This document shows positions 1-8,664 of a stretch of 64,000 bases of DNA, piece after piece. The stretch covers positions 2,564,501 through 2,628,500 of the forward strand of contig NW_026515433.1 in assembly GCF_014898815.1 (NCBI RefSeq). Direction: 5' to 3'. A program made the position numbers and the translations under genes. Within the stretch, counting starts at the first letter, position 1; the number at the start of each line of letters is the position of its first letter. Source of the stretch: Panonychus citri (Eukaryota > Arthropoda > Arachnida > Trombidiformes > Tetranychidae). The notes under the pieces were generated by a model, which saw only the letters and a program-made list of their open reading frames with translations, did not search any database and had not been told where the DNA came from.

Positions 1-519
1 AATTTAATTAGCGAATCCTTTAATTGTTACATATTGATCCTTAAGGTGATTACGATGTCCTAAAGAGGAGGATAGGTTAGTGACCTTCGATGACTTTTTC
101 GTAAAAATAACTTGGACCGAATGGTAAATGATTATCTCTCGATTGATTTTTACAGAGCTTTAATTAACTCGGAAGTTTTTGCCACAAATCGAATGAAACT
201 TTACAGGTAAACTTAAAGAAATTTCTAGTTTTCAAAATGTTCTTCAAATGACCTTCAAGTGTATTGTTTTTTGATAAATAACCTTTATGTTGGATCTGAA
301 AGGTCACAGTTCCATTGAGTCCATACAAGAGTCTCGTTCATATGGTCATCAAATTTTGATGATTTATTTTCACTTTCACTTTGATATTATTTTCACTGCT
401 TGTGTTGCCATCTATCAATTTAACTACGTTTGTTTTGATTTTTCTTGTGAATTTCAATCATGTGTTTTTATTTATCTTAAAATTAATTAGTGACTTATTC
501 AACTTTATCAAATGATTAG
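1..519. other. Upstream non-coding sequence
   Basis: AT-rich sequence with no convincing coding potential. A 67-codon open frame at 287-490 has low-complexity F/Y/I-rich content and no family resemblance. The segment is probably intron upstream of the riboflavin-kinase-like exon, because that exon begins after an acceptor-like ...AAATGATTAG at about 519. Confidence 0.5.
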
Positions 520-731
520 TCCATGAAAAAGTCTCAACTGAATCAGATTGTTATCCCTTTTTTGTTTCCGGTAAAGTAGTTAAAGGATTTGGTCGAGGAT
601 CAAGTGAACTCGGGATTCCAACTGCAAATATTGATCATCAAATTGTTAAAAATATTAACCTTCCAACTGGAATCTACTTTGGTTGGTCACAATTAACCCT
701 GACAGAGGATCAATTCAATCAATTAACCAAA
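520..731 (+). CDS. RFK: Riboflavin kinase-like exon (N-terminal half only)
   Basis: The frame through 531-731 reads PFFVSGKVVKGFGRG, then SSELGIPTANID, then NLPTGIYFGWSQL. This is the N-terminal half of riboflavin kinase, the enzyme that phosphorylates riboflavin to FMN; the PTAN motif binds Mg-ATP. An acceptor-like AG ends at 519 and a donor (AAAG|GTAATT) follows 731. No initiator ATG lies in frame, so an upstream exon is needed. The downstream half with the catalytic Glu is not visible. Joining the donor to the acceptor at 822-823 gives only three or four more codons before a stop, just ahead of NMNAT. It is either a truncated relic or an exon of a gene whose remaining part I cannot find. 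The family identity is fairly clear; whether it works is doubtful. Confidence 0.6.
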
Positions 732-838
732 GGTAATTACCACCAATCCCCAATCAAATACTAAGAAGTAACAATTAGCCATCCAGTCATAATCATGAAA
801 GGGTAATAGTTTAATTGTTTAGGTAAAATTGGATAACA

Positions 839-1604
839 ATGTCTTCCATCCCGATAGTGGCCTTAATGTGTGGATCTTTCAATCCCGTTACGCGAATGCA
901 TTTACAAATGATGAGGATATTTAAACAATTCGTCTCGTCAGACGATCAACATCGGATTAACGGAGGATCAGTTGTTCAAGGGATAATCTCACCGGTTAAT
1001 GATCTTTATCATGTTAAGAGGAAAAATTTGCTCCCAAGTTTTCATCGTATCAACATGATTAATCTTGCTCTGGTCGAAGATCAATTAGATGATTGGGTTG
1101 AGTGTAATTCATGGGAATCTGATCAAAAGGACTGGCAAAAGACATTACAAGTTCTTGATTATCATGAATGTCACATGAAGGATAAATTTGGTCCATCGGC
1201 ACAACTTTGGATGGTCTCTGGCGGTGATCTGATTGAAAGTATGGCGGTTCCTGGATTATGGGCTGATTCTGATTTAGAAAAAATTTCCTCAGGCTATAAA
1301 TTATTCATTATTCCAAGAATTGGCTCAGATGCTGATAAATTTATCGCTTCACATTCAATTTTATCTCGTCATTCAAATAACATAATAATCGCCAATCATG
1401 TTATACCAAACGACGATAGTTCAACCAAGGCCAGGTAAATATCGACATTTGCTTCCGTTCAATTTAAGCTAATTACATTTTCTCTCTTAATTTCTTCCTC
1501 ATTAATTTAGAGCTGAAATCAAACTAGGAAATTATCCAAGCAATTTATTGAATTCATCAGTCATTGATTACATCAAGAAACACAACATTTATGTGGACAA
1601 TTAA
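839..1604 (+). CDS. Nmnat: Nicotinamide/nicotinate mononucleotide adenylyltransferase (NMNAT)
   Basis: Makes NAD from NMN and ATP. Exon 1 is 839-1434 and exon 2 is 1511-1604, with a 76-bp GT-AG intron; the predicted protein is about 229 aa. The nucleotidyltransferase motif CGSFNPVTRMH is at residues 11-21 (GxFxP...H), and WMVSGGDLIESM lies mid-protein. The C-terminal ATP-binding motif SSTKAR (residues 193-198) spans the splice junction. The final exon ends ...YIKKHNIYVDN, as expected for NMNAT C-termini. The ATG at 839 is chosen because homology starts only five residues later. Length and motifs are normal for the family. Which paralogue (nuclear, Golgi or mitochondrial) cannot be told. Confidence 0.93.
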
Positions 1605-1832
1605 AACCAATCAACTATCCAATTTGTATATATCGATTTGAAGATGTTATCACTATTATAATTCAAGATGAAAATTAACTATTCGTAATCATGAACTGTT
1701 CAAAAGTAATCGTGTTTCTTTGCCAACGGTTACTTTGGTTACGGTTTGTTGTTGTTGTTTTGGCTTTAAATTGCCAAAAAAATTGACCAAAATCAACGAG
1801 ATAAATTGTCCTAATTGTCTTGATTGTTAATC

Positions 1833-2402
1833 ATGTATCAAGTGACCAGCTTATCGATTGCCGATAAACCATATTACACAATAATCTGTCGTTATATTGA
1901 AAAGGATTCTCAAAAGAAGCGGAAATTGGTTCTGCCAATTCGTGAATTAAAAACATCACCAATTGATGTCTTGTCTCATTTCCAAGGTAATTAATGATCA
2001 CAATTACAATCTAATTGTGAAAAGAAAATTGATATTCTAAAATTAACTAGATAAAATTAATCTCTTTTAGCTATTGGAACCAAAATCCGTACTAAACATG
2101 CAACTTTACTCAACTCGATTGACAACAATTTACTAATTAAGTGTTTACTTGTCGGCTATTATCATTCAACTGGATCAACAGAGTCACAATCAATCAAATT
2201 AGCAGATAAATTGATGAAAAGTGAAGTTCGGACCAACAATCGACGAGTATCATTCCGAGAACCACCAGAAGCAATTAAATACGATGACATTGATTACGAT
2301 GAAGATGAAGATAATAATGACAATTTAAAATCTAAAACCAAGGAATCAGTTTCTCCAAATATTGATGAGTACGATGAAGATGATGATGATTTTGCCTTTT
2401 AA
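1833..2402 (+). CDS. Uncharacterised protein with acidic tail and RVSF motif
   Basis: Two exons, 1833-1986 and 2071-2402, with an 84-bp GT-AG intron, encode about 161 aa. The N-terminal part (MYQVTSLSIADKPYYTII...) looks globular. The C-terminal third holds RTNNRRVSFREPPE, in which RRVSF matches the protein phosphatase 1 docking consensus (K/R)VxF, followed by a strongly acidic stretch of D and E and the ending DDDDFAF. I do not recognise the family. The ATG at 1833 has an open frame directly into a consensus donor (CAAG|GTAATT), and the splice restores frame. It lies 229 bp after NMNAT on the same strand. A PP1 regulatory or chromatin-associated role is only a guess from the motif and the acidic tail. 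Confidence 0.65.
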
Positions 2403-3075
2403 AGATTAAAACTGAGATGTGATATTAATAATTTCAGTGATACAGACTGATTATCACCAGAGAAATTGTTTAATTTGATTGTTATGCGGATTCTACTGAA
2501 TATAAAGTCACAATTAATCACTCGGGAGAGCAATCAATTTGTTGCCATGAATAGTTGTCAATCTAGAGTTAATTGTAAGGGATAAGTTTTGCAAGGCAAG
2601 TTAATTGTGAACAATAACAAAGTAAATCGCATCTTAGTTTAATTTAGTGTATCGGATGATTAACTAATTACAACACTTGTCGCATTCATTTATTGATTTT
2701 GACCAACGAATAAGTTTCTTGGTTTGATTGTCTTAAGCCCTCCGGGCTTATCCTCATCAAAAGTGACCTTTAACCCAAAATAATAACAATAGAAGGTCAA
2801 GTAAATTGTATACTATTAACTCTTGGGATCGTTAATTGTTGCACTTATTGTCACGATTATTAATCCGAATCAAATAGCAAATGAGAAAAACAAAATGATT
2901 ATATTATTAAAGTGATTACAATAGATAATTACAATTTGTTTTGACAATTAAATTCACATTAAAAAGCTATTGAAAACAATGAGATCTACTCAGTTGCTTG
3001 GATATAATAATAACCATAAATTAACTTAATTAGATTGACAATCTGTGTATTCCAATGACAATTAGTGTATTTACA
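2403..3075. other. Intergenic region between convergent genes
   Basis: Non-coding AT-rich sequence between the plus-strand gene ending at 2402 and the minus-strand gene ending at 3076. It should contain both 3' untranslated regions. A short perfect hairpin is visible at about 2733-2749 (TAAGCCC, 3-nt loop, GGGCTTA). No ORF or repeat family was recognised. Confidence 0.5.
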
Positions 3076-4636
3076 TTAATGACGATAACCAAAAGTTTCA
3101 GTTGTTGATTTGTTACCTTGATGATGATTAGTTTGATTACGATTATAAGGTAAACTAGAGACTTCGAAGAATCTGAAATCAGTTCGAGAACCAACAAATT
3201 CATCTTCATCGAAAGCGGGATTATCCTGAATTGGATAAAATCGTCCATCTTTAATTGTATCAATTTCAATATTTGCTCCGTTATTATTTTCTCTTGAAGA
3301 AACCTAATTGTCAGGAAGAAAATGAGAAAAGGTAAATCATTGGTAACAATTAGCAAAACTGTCAATCTAATTAACGGAAGAGTAAAAGAAAACAATAACA
3401 ACGATCAACAAAAAAAGGTTAAAATGATTTTGTCATTTACACGGAAGAAACAATCAAACCATCAATGATACAATTAATTATGATGATGATGATTAAATTC
3501 TGAAGAAGATGATAATCAATCAATCATGATGAGACTAAATTGTTAACGTAAATATCACTAATCATTATTGATTACTAGTTAATAATGATAATAATGAAAA
3601 CTATTTGGGAATCAATTTGATTTACCTAACCAACTATGGCCAACTTTTGAAATTAATTCATTTGATTGTGTTATTATTATGTCACAATTAACTGATTACA
3701 ACTGTTGATTGTCACCATTATGATTAAAAGGATGGATTTTGATTACAATTAAATAAAAGAAATTGAAAATATTATCATTCATTTAAATGGTTTTCCTTTA
3801 TTTTTGGTTGACAAAAGATTTTACATTTTTCATTTGTTCAATTTAAACTTTTAGACCTGAGAACTTGGTTTAAGTTAATTGCTACAATTAAGTGATTATC
3901 ATTTATTGAACCATACCTTGACATTTCGTCCTTTTGATAATTTCCGGTAAATATAAATGACCAGGACCAAAAGGATAACAATTAACAAACAGCAAAATCC
4001 CAACAGGATCATTGTGGTCAAGAAAAATTTAGCAACTTGTTGATGGTCAAATGTGTATCTGTTTGGATCACAAATCATAATCATTGATTGATTAGTTGTA
4101 ATTAGTGAATTATTTTGATGAATTAACGATGAATTGGTTGTAACATTAGGCATTGTTATCGGTGATTTATAAATTGTTTGATTTCGCGTGTACGAGTTAT
4201 TCAGATTGGTTGATTGTTGTTGTTGTTGTTGTTGATTGTAATCACTTCGGATAACTGGTGGCACAGCAATTAAAGTTGATTGTTGGGTGTTAACATCATC
4301 TAATAGTTCATCCGGTGTAGTAACATGATAATAATGTGAGTCCAATTGTGATGTTGTTAATTGTTGATCATCTAAACCAGAACTGTTAACGTTAATTGTT
4401 GGTGATGAACCAATGGTTAATGATTTTGATGTCGTTACTTCAATATTATTATTAATTAGCAATGTTTCATTATTATTAATTGTTGATTGTGATTCATTAA
4501 ATTGACCATGAACGGTGACTTGTTTACTTGTGATGGTCAAAATAGTTAAGATCATTAAAACTAATTGTGAAACAATCGTTGACAATGGTTTGTTAATTGT
4601 TGAAACATATTCACCCAAACGAATAGACATTTTCAT
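3076..4636 (-). CDS. Single-pass membrane protein, N-glycosylated ectodomain
   Basis: Exon 1 runs 4636-3917 and exon 2 runs 3303-3076 on the minus strand, with a 613-bp GT-AG intron; about 315 aa. The N-terminus carries a signal-anchor-like hydrophobic stretch (residues about 20-36). The ectodomain is rich in N, T, S and Q with many NxS/T sequons and a poly-Q run (135-141). A strong transmembrane helix is at about 204-230 (FFLTTMILLGFCCLLIVILL), followed by a basic stop-transfer RKLSKGR and a cytoplasmic tail of about 80 residues containing DNPAFDEDEF. I do not recognise the family; a type I receptor or adhesion-like protein is plausible. The element inserted at 4655 lies 18 bp upstream of this ATG and so separates the coding region from its promoter. 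Confidence 0.72.
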
Positions 4637-4649
4637 TTACTAATTGTTA

Positions 4650-4654
4650 CTATT
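4650..4654. repeat. Target-site duplication, left copy (CTATT)
   Basis: CTATT directly precedes the left terminal repeat and is repeated directly after the right terminal repeat at 18821-18825. Polintons typically give 6-bp duplications; here five bases match exactly and the sixth does not (A on the left; the right flank reads CTATTT). Confidence 0.75.
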
Positions 4655-4711
4655 AGTAGTGATATTATGCCACCTCTGGCACACAAATTTACTCTTTCTT
4701 TTTCTCTTACT
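4655..4711 (+). repeat. Left terminal inverted repeat (57 bp)
   Basis: It starts AGTAGTGATATTATGCC and runs through a pyrimidine-rich TTTCTTTTTCTCTTACT. It is identical over 57 bases to the reverse complement of 18764-18820, after which the two ends diverge. Polinton termini typically begin with AG, as here. Confidence 0.95.
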
Positions 4712-4847
4712 TTTTCAACTTGATTTTCCGAAACGAAAATAAAAATGTATATCTTAAAATGATCAAATTTTCCAAATATTTTATTTATAATTTGAACAAA
4801 TCATCAGTCATGATTTCATTGAAATCATGTACTGGTTTTAGATCATT

Positions 4848-5211
4848 TTAAAACAAAATCAATGAATCCATCATCAATGGGAAAATTTCCTCAACGGTGA
4901 CCGAACATTCATCAAGTAAACGCACAAAATCATCATTATATTCACGTATTTCTTCGGATTGAAGCACATTCAATTCCTCGATGATCTTTTGAATCTCCTT
5001 TGATGATTGTTCACCGATGAAAAATGGATTTTTCACAACTCCTTCGGTCACATTAATCCGTTTTAATGGTGGAATATATTCCAAGGGGGTTAAAACAACA
5101 CTAAGCTCTTTACATTTATATTTTTCAAATAGTTGTTGTTCTTTGCAGTGATTTCATACGATTTTTCAATAGTCGTTGTTTTTTAGCAGATCGTTTTAAC
5201 CACTTAGGCAT
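4848..5211 (-). pseudogene. Small basic/acidic element gene, frameshifted
   Basis: From an ATG at 5211 (minus) the frame reads MPKWLKRSAKKQRLLKNRMK, a strongly basic N-terminus, but it closes after about 28 codons. A second frame, open from about 5153 down to 4848, continues with LTPLEYIPPLKRINVTEGV and an acidic helical C-terminus (EIQKIIEELNVLQSEEIREY). The two parts abut with a one-base frame change near 5130-5160, so one gene of about 120 codons is likely. It is the outermost gene at the left end and is transcribed toward the terminal repeat. The function is not recognised; the basic start followed by an acidic helix resembles small DNA-associated proteins, but this is a guess. Confidence 0.5.
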
Positions 5212-5389
5212 AATTAAACTTTCTAAAGTTGATTAAAACTTTTTTAACTTTAATTAAATACGAATAACTGACAACTGACCAATTGTCAATTGATGATTGA
5301 TTATTAAGTCCATTTTTCGACAATTTCTTAATTAATTTGTTAATTTGGTCAATGACGAATATAATCATCAATGTCTTAATCATCTGCAT
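5204..5389 (-). CDS. Possible 61-aa ORF ahead of the small basic gene
   Basis: True ATG at 5389 on the minus strand, just downstream of the TATA-like TTATATAG (reverse of 5393-5400). It is rich in I, K and N (QINKLIKKLSKNG) and its stop overlaps the next minus-strand ATG at 5211 by 8 nt. It could be a leader ORF or the N-terminal part of the neighbouring broken gene. No family was recognised, and the composition is close to background. Confidence 0.22.
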   Translation of the reverse strand: MQMIKTLMIIFVIDQINKLIKKLSKNGLNNQSSIDNWSVVSYSYLIKVKKVLINFRKFNYA

Positions 5390-5392
5390 TGC

Positions 5393-5400
5393 TATATAAG
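5393..5400 (+). promoter_or_regulatory. TATA box (TATATAAG) for the TBP-like gene
   Basis: TATATAAG ends 28 bp before the ATG at 5428. Spacing and sequence match the boxes before other genes in this element. Confidence 0.6.
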
Positions 5401-5427
5401 ATTGATTAATTAATTAATCAATTAAAG

Positions 5428-5900
5428 ATGTATCGAATAGTTAATATGACTATTTGTTTCAAGTTAACTCAAGGTTGGAACCAAACGATTTTCCTAATTA
5501 TGATCCTTATTATTTTAGTGGTAATATATTAAACTGTGGAAAAGTTAAAGTCCTAATCTATCGTTCTAATAAAGTCAATGTCGTAGGCGCGAAATCATTA
5601 GATGAAGCAACTAATGTATTAATTAATGTGTTACCTAATTACTCAATTGTTAAATCAAAAATAGTCAATATTGTTGCTTCAGGAACAATAGATTTTCCAA
5701 TTAATCTCAATAAAATAATTCAATATCCTGAGTTCACATGGGAACCTGAACTTTTTCCTGGAATAATGTTTCGAGTGGGTAAACAAGTGGCGATTTTCTT
5801 CTCATCTCGAAAATTCAATATTGTTGGTTCAAAGTCAATGTCAACCCTCGAAAATTTCTATTACGAGTTTATTAATACCTTGAAGACGTGTCAACGGTGA
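5428..5900 (+). pseudogene. TATA-binding protein (TBP)-like gene, frameshifted near its start
   Basis: The open frame through 5454-5900 carries a divergent TBP core of two related repeats. Repeat 1 includes NYDPYYFSGNIL, KVKVLIYRSNKVNVVGAKS; repeat 2 includes SGTIDFPINLNKII, WEPELFPGIMFRVGKQ and FSSRKFNIVGSKS. The EPELFPG motif and the paired 'VxGAKS'-type ends are diagnostic of TBP. No ATG exists in that frame before the second repeat. The ATG at 5428 opens the adjacent frame with IVNMTICFKL, which resembles the start of a TBP core, so a one-base break lies near 5460-5475 (473 nt total, 3n+2). TBP binds TATA boxes and nucleates transcription. Its presence inside the element, driven by a TATA box, suggests an element-encoded transcription factor. 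Family call strong; activity uncertain. Confidence 0.82.
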
Positions 5901-6379
5901 TTAAACGTATCCCATACACTCAATGTTAAAATTACATGGTGCTTTTTCGAAAGTTCGAAATTTTCTTAACAATTCACCTACTTCTCTTGAGCTTCGCTCA
6001 AGACGAGTAGGTCAATGGAAATTTTTTTCGAAAAATGTCTCCTTCTATGAGAAAAATGACTTCGAAAATTTCGAATTTACGAACTTTCTGTATCTCAGAA
6101 ACTATTCAACCGATCTTGTCGTGCAATATATCAATCAAAGCTCTTTAAAAGTTATGTTAAATGCATATATTAAAAGCTGCACAAAATCTATAGGTTAAGC
6201 AGAATTCCTGTAAAACCATAAATGCGCACTGTACCAAGATAGCAATACATTACTTTCACTAAATCTATCCAAGTTTCAGTTATAATCTATTGTATATTGA
6301 TCAAATATGAATAATTGTATGTAATACATTTAATGTTTTATATTAAAAAAACGTTTATTATTAAGATTATAATCAGAGT
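5901..6379. other. Convergent intergenic region with hairpin
   Basis: It lies between the TBP-like gene (plus) and the nuclease-like gene (minus). It contains an imperfect 17-bp stem with a 3-nt loop at 5976-6012 (ACCTACT..CTTGAGC / GCTCAAG..AGTAGGT, 15 of 17 pairs), flanked outside by TTCGAAA-rich arms at about 5945-5965 and 6059-6085 that can also pair partly. A 91-codon ORF (5923-6198) runs through the hairpin but has no recognisable features. A 3' end or processing structure is possible. Confidence 0.45.
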
Positions 6380-7110
6380 TTAACACATATTTCTAACATG
6401 TCTTTTTAAATCTTTAACAATGTTATATGAACATTTAAATTGTTTAGATTGATCATGGAATCGACAAGGACGACGTCCAGTGTCAATATCAACATGATTT
6501 ACATTGAAATCATTTAAATTCAGATTGGGTAATGAATAAAAGTCCAACAAGTCGGCAGCTTCTTTTGATTTACAAGCAATATAAATCGATGGTTCAGCCA
6601 ATACTCGATTGTAGATCTTTTTAAGATCCCATCTAAGTCTTTTGAAGTGAATTCCTTCCTCCGTAATTTCCAATCCATGATGATACTTGGTTAAATAAGT
6701 TATATTTTTTTGTTCTTGTTTAGTAGGGTTACAATTACAAGATTTTTTAACTTTTACATGATAAATATCTTTTTTGGTTATCATACATACCTCTGCAGGA
6801 TGAAAGAGACCATTAATATAAAATCCCTGCACATCAAAGTATGCAAAAAATATCCATGATTATATATTCGTATTATGATCAGGTTTATGTAACCTATCGG
6901 TTTACGTGAAACAAGTTTACCACTGGTAAAAACTTCTGGTTTTTCATCAGCAAATTTGTTGAGAACTTCAAAATCCATAGTACGAATACCCGAATTATCT
7001 TGAATACCCAAGATTTCCAATATATTTTCACAATCTTTTGGATTAGTAGATATAGCCCACTTTTTTTCCAATAAATCGTTTTTATCAGTACTTTTGGACA
7101 CAATAAACAA
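6380..7110 (-). pseudogene. Nuclease-like element gene with CCHH-type ending, frameshifted
   Basis: Two minus-strand frames join near 6847-6852, at a run of six T. The upstream frame (down from 7110, open to about 7218) gives KNDLLEKKWAISTNPKDC and SGKLVSRKPIGYI. The downstream frame gives FDVQGFYINGLFHPAEVC, YHHGLEITEEGIHF, IYIACKSKEAADLL and ends CRFHDQSKQFKCSYNIV..HVRNMC. The pattern D-x-QGF, HGL, an IyIacKskEaadLL strand and a terminal C..H..C resembles a widespread invertebrate family that I believe has a DEDDh/RNase H-like exonuclease fold; this is from memory and tentative. No good ATG was found for the first part, so the true start is unknown; another break may lie near 7200. It is transcribed convergently with the TBP-like gene. 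Confidence 0.45.
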
Positions 7111-7199
7111 ATCAAACAGTTGATCCTTCTCTTTTAAATCTCCACAGAGATATTTTGCAGGGAATAAAAGGAGAAACCTTTTCCAAAACGATGAAGTTG

Positions 7200-7456
7200 T
7201 CAGGACTTGTCCCTTTCTTCAACCAAAAGTTCGCTCCAGCAGCTTTTCAATTGATAGATGATAAAATTCAGGTTGTTCTTTACAGTGATAAACTTAACAC
7301 AATGATCAACTTCAGAAGGAGTGAGAGAAACACCGTATTTCGTGAATTTCCTTGTCTTTTCAATCTTATATCAATACGTTTAACACTTTGATTGAAGCAC
7401 AAACTAAAAACTATATCATCAACGATAGTAAAAGTTTTCCAATCTGAACTACTCAT
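7200..7456 (-). pseudogene. PC4/Sub1-like small DNA-binding protein, frameshifted
   Basis: The ATG at 7456 (minus) starts MSSSDWKTFTIVDDIVFSLC, then SVKRIDIRLKRQGNS. A one-base shift near 7335-7345 leads into KYGVSLTPSEVDHCVKFI and ends at 7200 (257 nt, 3n+2, about 85 codons). The pattern of a beta strand with IDIR, a basic turn, GVSLTP and an amphipathic helix matches the PC4 (p15) transcription-coactivator domain, a single-strand DNA binder acting on RNA polymerase II preinitiation complexes. It is driven by the other side of the TATA box at 7494-7502, so it is divergent from the ATPase. Identification is by motif only. Confidence 0.5.
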
Positions 7457-7493
7457 GATGAGCACTGACGAAATTCTCAGAATCCAACCCTTT

Positions 7494-7502
7494 TATATAA
7501 AG
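7494..7502. promoter_or_regulatory. Shared TATA box (TATATAAAG) between divergent genes
   Basis: TATATAAAG on the plus strand ends 24 bp before the ATPase ATG (7526). On the minus strand the same site reads TATATAAAAG and lies 38 bp before the PC4-like ATG (7456), so it can serve both. Confidence 0.65.
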
Positions 7503-7525
7503 AAAAGGGAGTCGAGTGAGCAAAT

Positions 7526-8151
7526 ATGTACACTTTTTACTTGAAACATCCATTTACCATGACGATAAGTGGTCCAACTGGTTCTGGAAAAACTTTTTGG
7601 GTACAAAAATTGATTAAAGAAGCACTTTTCGCTTCACACCCCTCACCTAAACACATTTATTATTTATACGGTGAATACCAACCTTCATTTGCAAGTTTTG
7701 TTGGTGTAACTTTCATAAAAGGTTTGTCAAATGACCTTATAAACAATATTAACCCTGAAAATGATCCGATATGGATAATTATTGACGATCTCATGCATGA
7801 ATCATCTAAAAGTCAGGTAATTAGCGAATTATTTACGAAGGCTCTCATCATCGAAATATTTCAGTAATATTATTAGTTCAAAACTTTTTCGTTAAAGGTA
7901 ATGAAATGCGTAACATCACATTAAACTCTCATTATCTCGTCCTATTTAAAAATCCACGTGATAAATCAATTATTAGTAATATTGCGAGGCAAATGTACCC
8001 TAACAAAGTAAAAGCATTGACACAGATATTCGAAGATGCGACCCAAAAACCTTTTTCTTATCTATTTATAGATCTGAAGGCTGATACGCCGGATCAGTTA
8101 AGACTATTATCAAATATTTGGAAACCCCCAATTCAAGTATACATTATATAA
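7526..8151 (+). pseudogene. FtsK/HerA-type genome-packaging ATPase, frameshifted
   Basis: Pumps viral DNA into capsids in the adenovirus/PRD1-type lineage. Residues 16-23 are the Walker A motif GPTGSGKT; WIIIDD at 83-88 is Walker B. The first frame stops at 7867. A second frame carries the downstream segment (HYLVLFKNPRDKSIISNIA, FSYLFIDLKADTPDQLRLL) to a TAA at 8149-8151. A single-base break lies close to 7842, in an AAGG context; the ISVILLVQNFF segment typical of these ATPases is readable after it (626 nt, 3n+2). Length, about 208 codons, is slightly below that usual for adintovirus ATPases. Its stop codon lies inside the TATA box of the next gene. Confidence 0.88.
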
Positions 8152-8153
8152 AG
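8145..8153 (+). promoter_or_regulatory. TATA box (TATATAAAG) overlapping the ATPase stop
   Basis: The TAA of the ATPase (8149-8151) is part of the box; the next ATG (8183) is 30 bp downstream. Confidence 0.6.
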
Positions 8154-8182
8154 ACCTTTGCTAGTAAATATTCAAAAACAAA

Positions 8183-8664
8183 ATGAACGTTTATCTATCA
8201 AGTTATTCGAAATTAATTAATGATATTGAATATACATTAGTGTTATTTGCCAAGATCTCAGCTGGGCAAAAATGGCAATTCATGGTTGAAATAAAAACTT
8301 TGATGGCAGGAGAAACTCAAGCTTATGGTCCATTGACTTCAATGAAACTCCTCTAAAGATTTTCAAACAAGTCCAAGCTCTCTCTGATGGAAAACAATCT
8401 AAATTTCAAGAAAATATTGAACACGAATATAAACCTAATGGTTCATTAAGGTTTTTACAAAACATTAAATTCAGTTTCTCACCTGATTTAATTTCCATTA
8501 TCAAAAGTAAAGAGTTCGAAGAGAATTTTACTAAAGCTTTACGAAAATGTAATCATCCTTTTGCTGGTGTTCATCAAGAAAATATTATTGTTTGGACTGA
8601 TCAAGCTTCTGCAGATAATCTCGAGACAGTTGATATCTTTGTTGAGAATTTTCAACAATGTTGA
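8183..8664 (+). pseudogene. Unrecognised element gene, frameshifted (about 160 codons)
   Basis: The ATG at 8183 opens MNVYLSSYSKLINDIEYTL and runs to GETQAYGPLTS before a stop near 8356. The adjacent frame from about 8333 continues with NETPLKIFKQVQALSDGKQS, SLRFLQNIKFSFSPDLISII and VWTDQASADNLETVDIFVEN to the TGA at 8662-8664. The total is 482 nt (3n+2), consistent with one lost base near 8333. The stop overlaps the next ATG (ATGTTGA at 8658). I do not recognise it. The beta-rich pattern and pairing with the PC4-like neighbour suggest a small nucleic-acid-binding protein, but there is no direct evidence. Confidence 0.55.

Noticed and set aside
4649..4654. Full 6-bp target duplication
   Set aside because: Only five bases (CTATT) match exactly; the sixth position differs, so a 6-bp duplication is not claimed.
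5923..6198. 91-codon plus-strand ORF in the element
   Set aside because: It runs straight through the hairpin and AT-rich arms, has no TATA box and no recognisable motif; treated as chance.
7155..7391. 78-codon plus-strand ORF
   Set aside because: It lies opposite the PC4-like and nuclease-like minus-strand frames, which show clearer conserved motifs.
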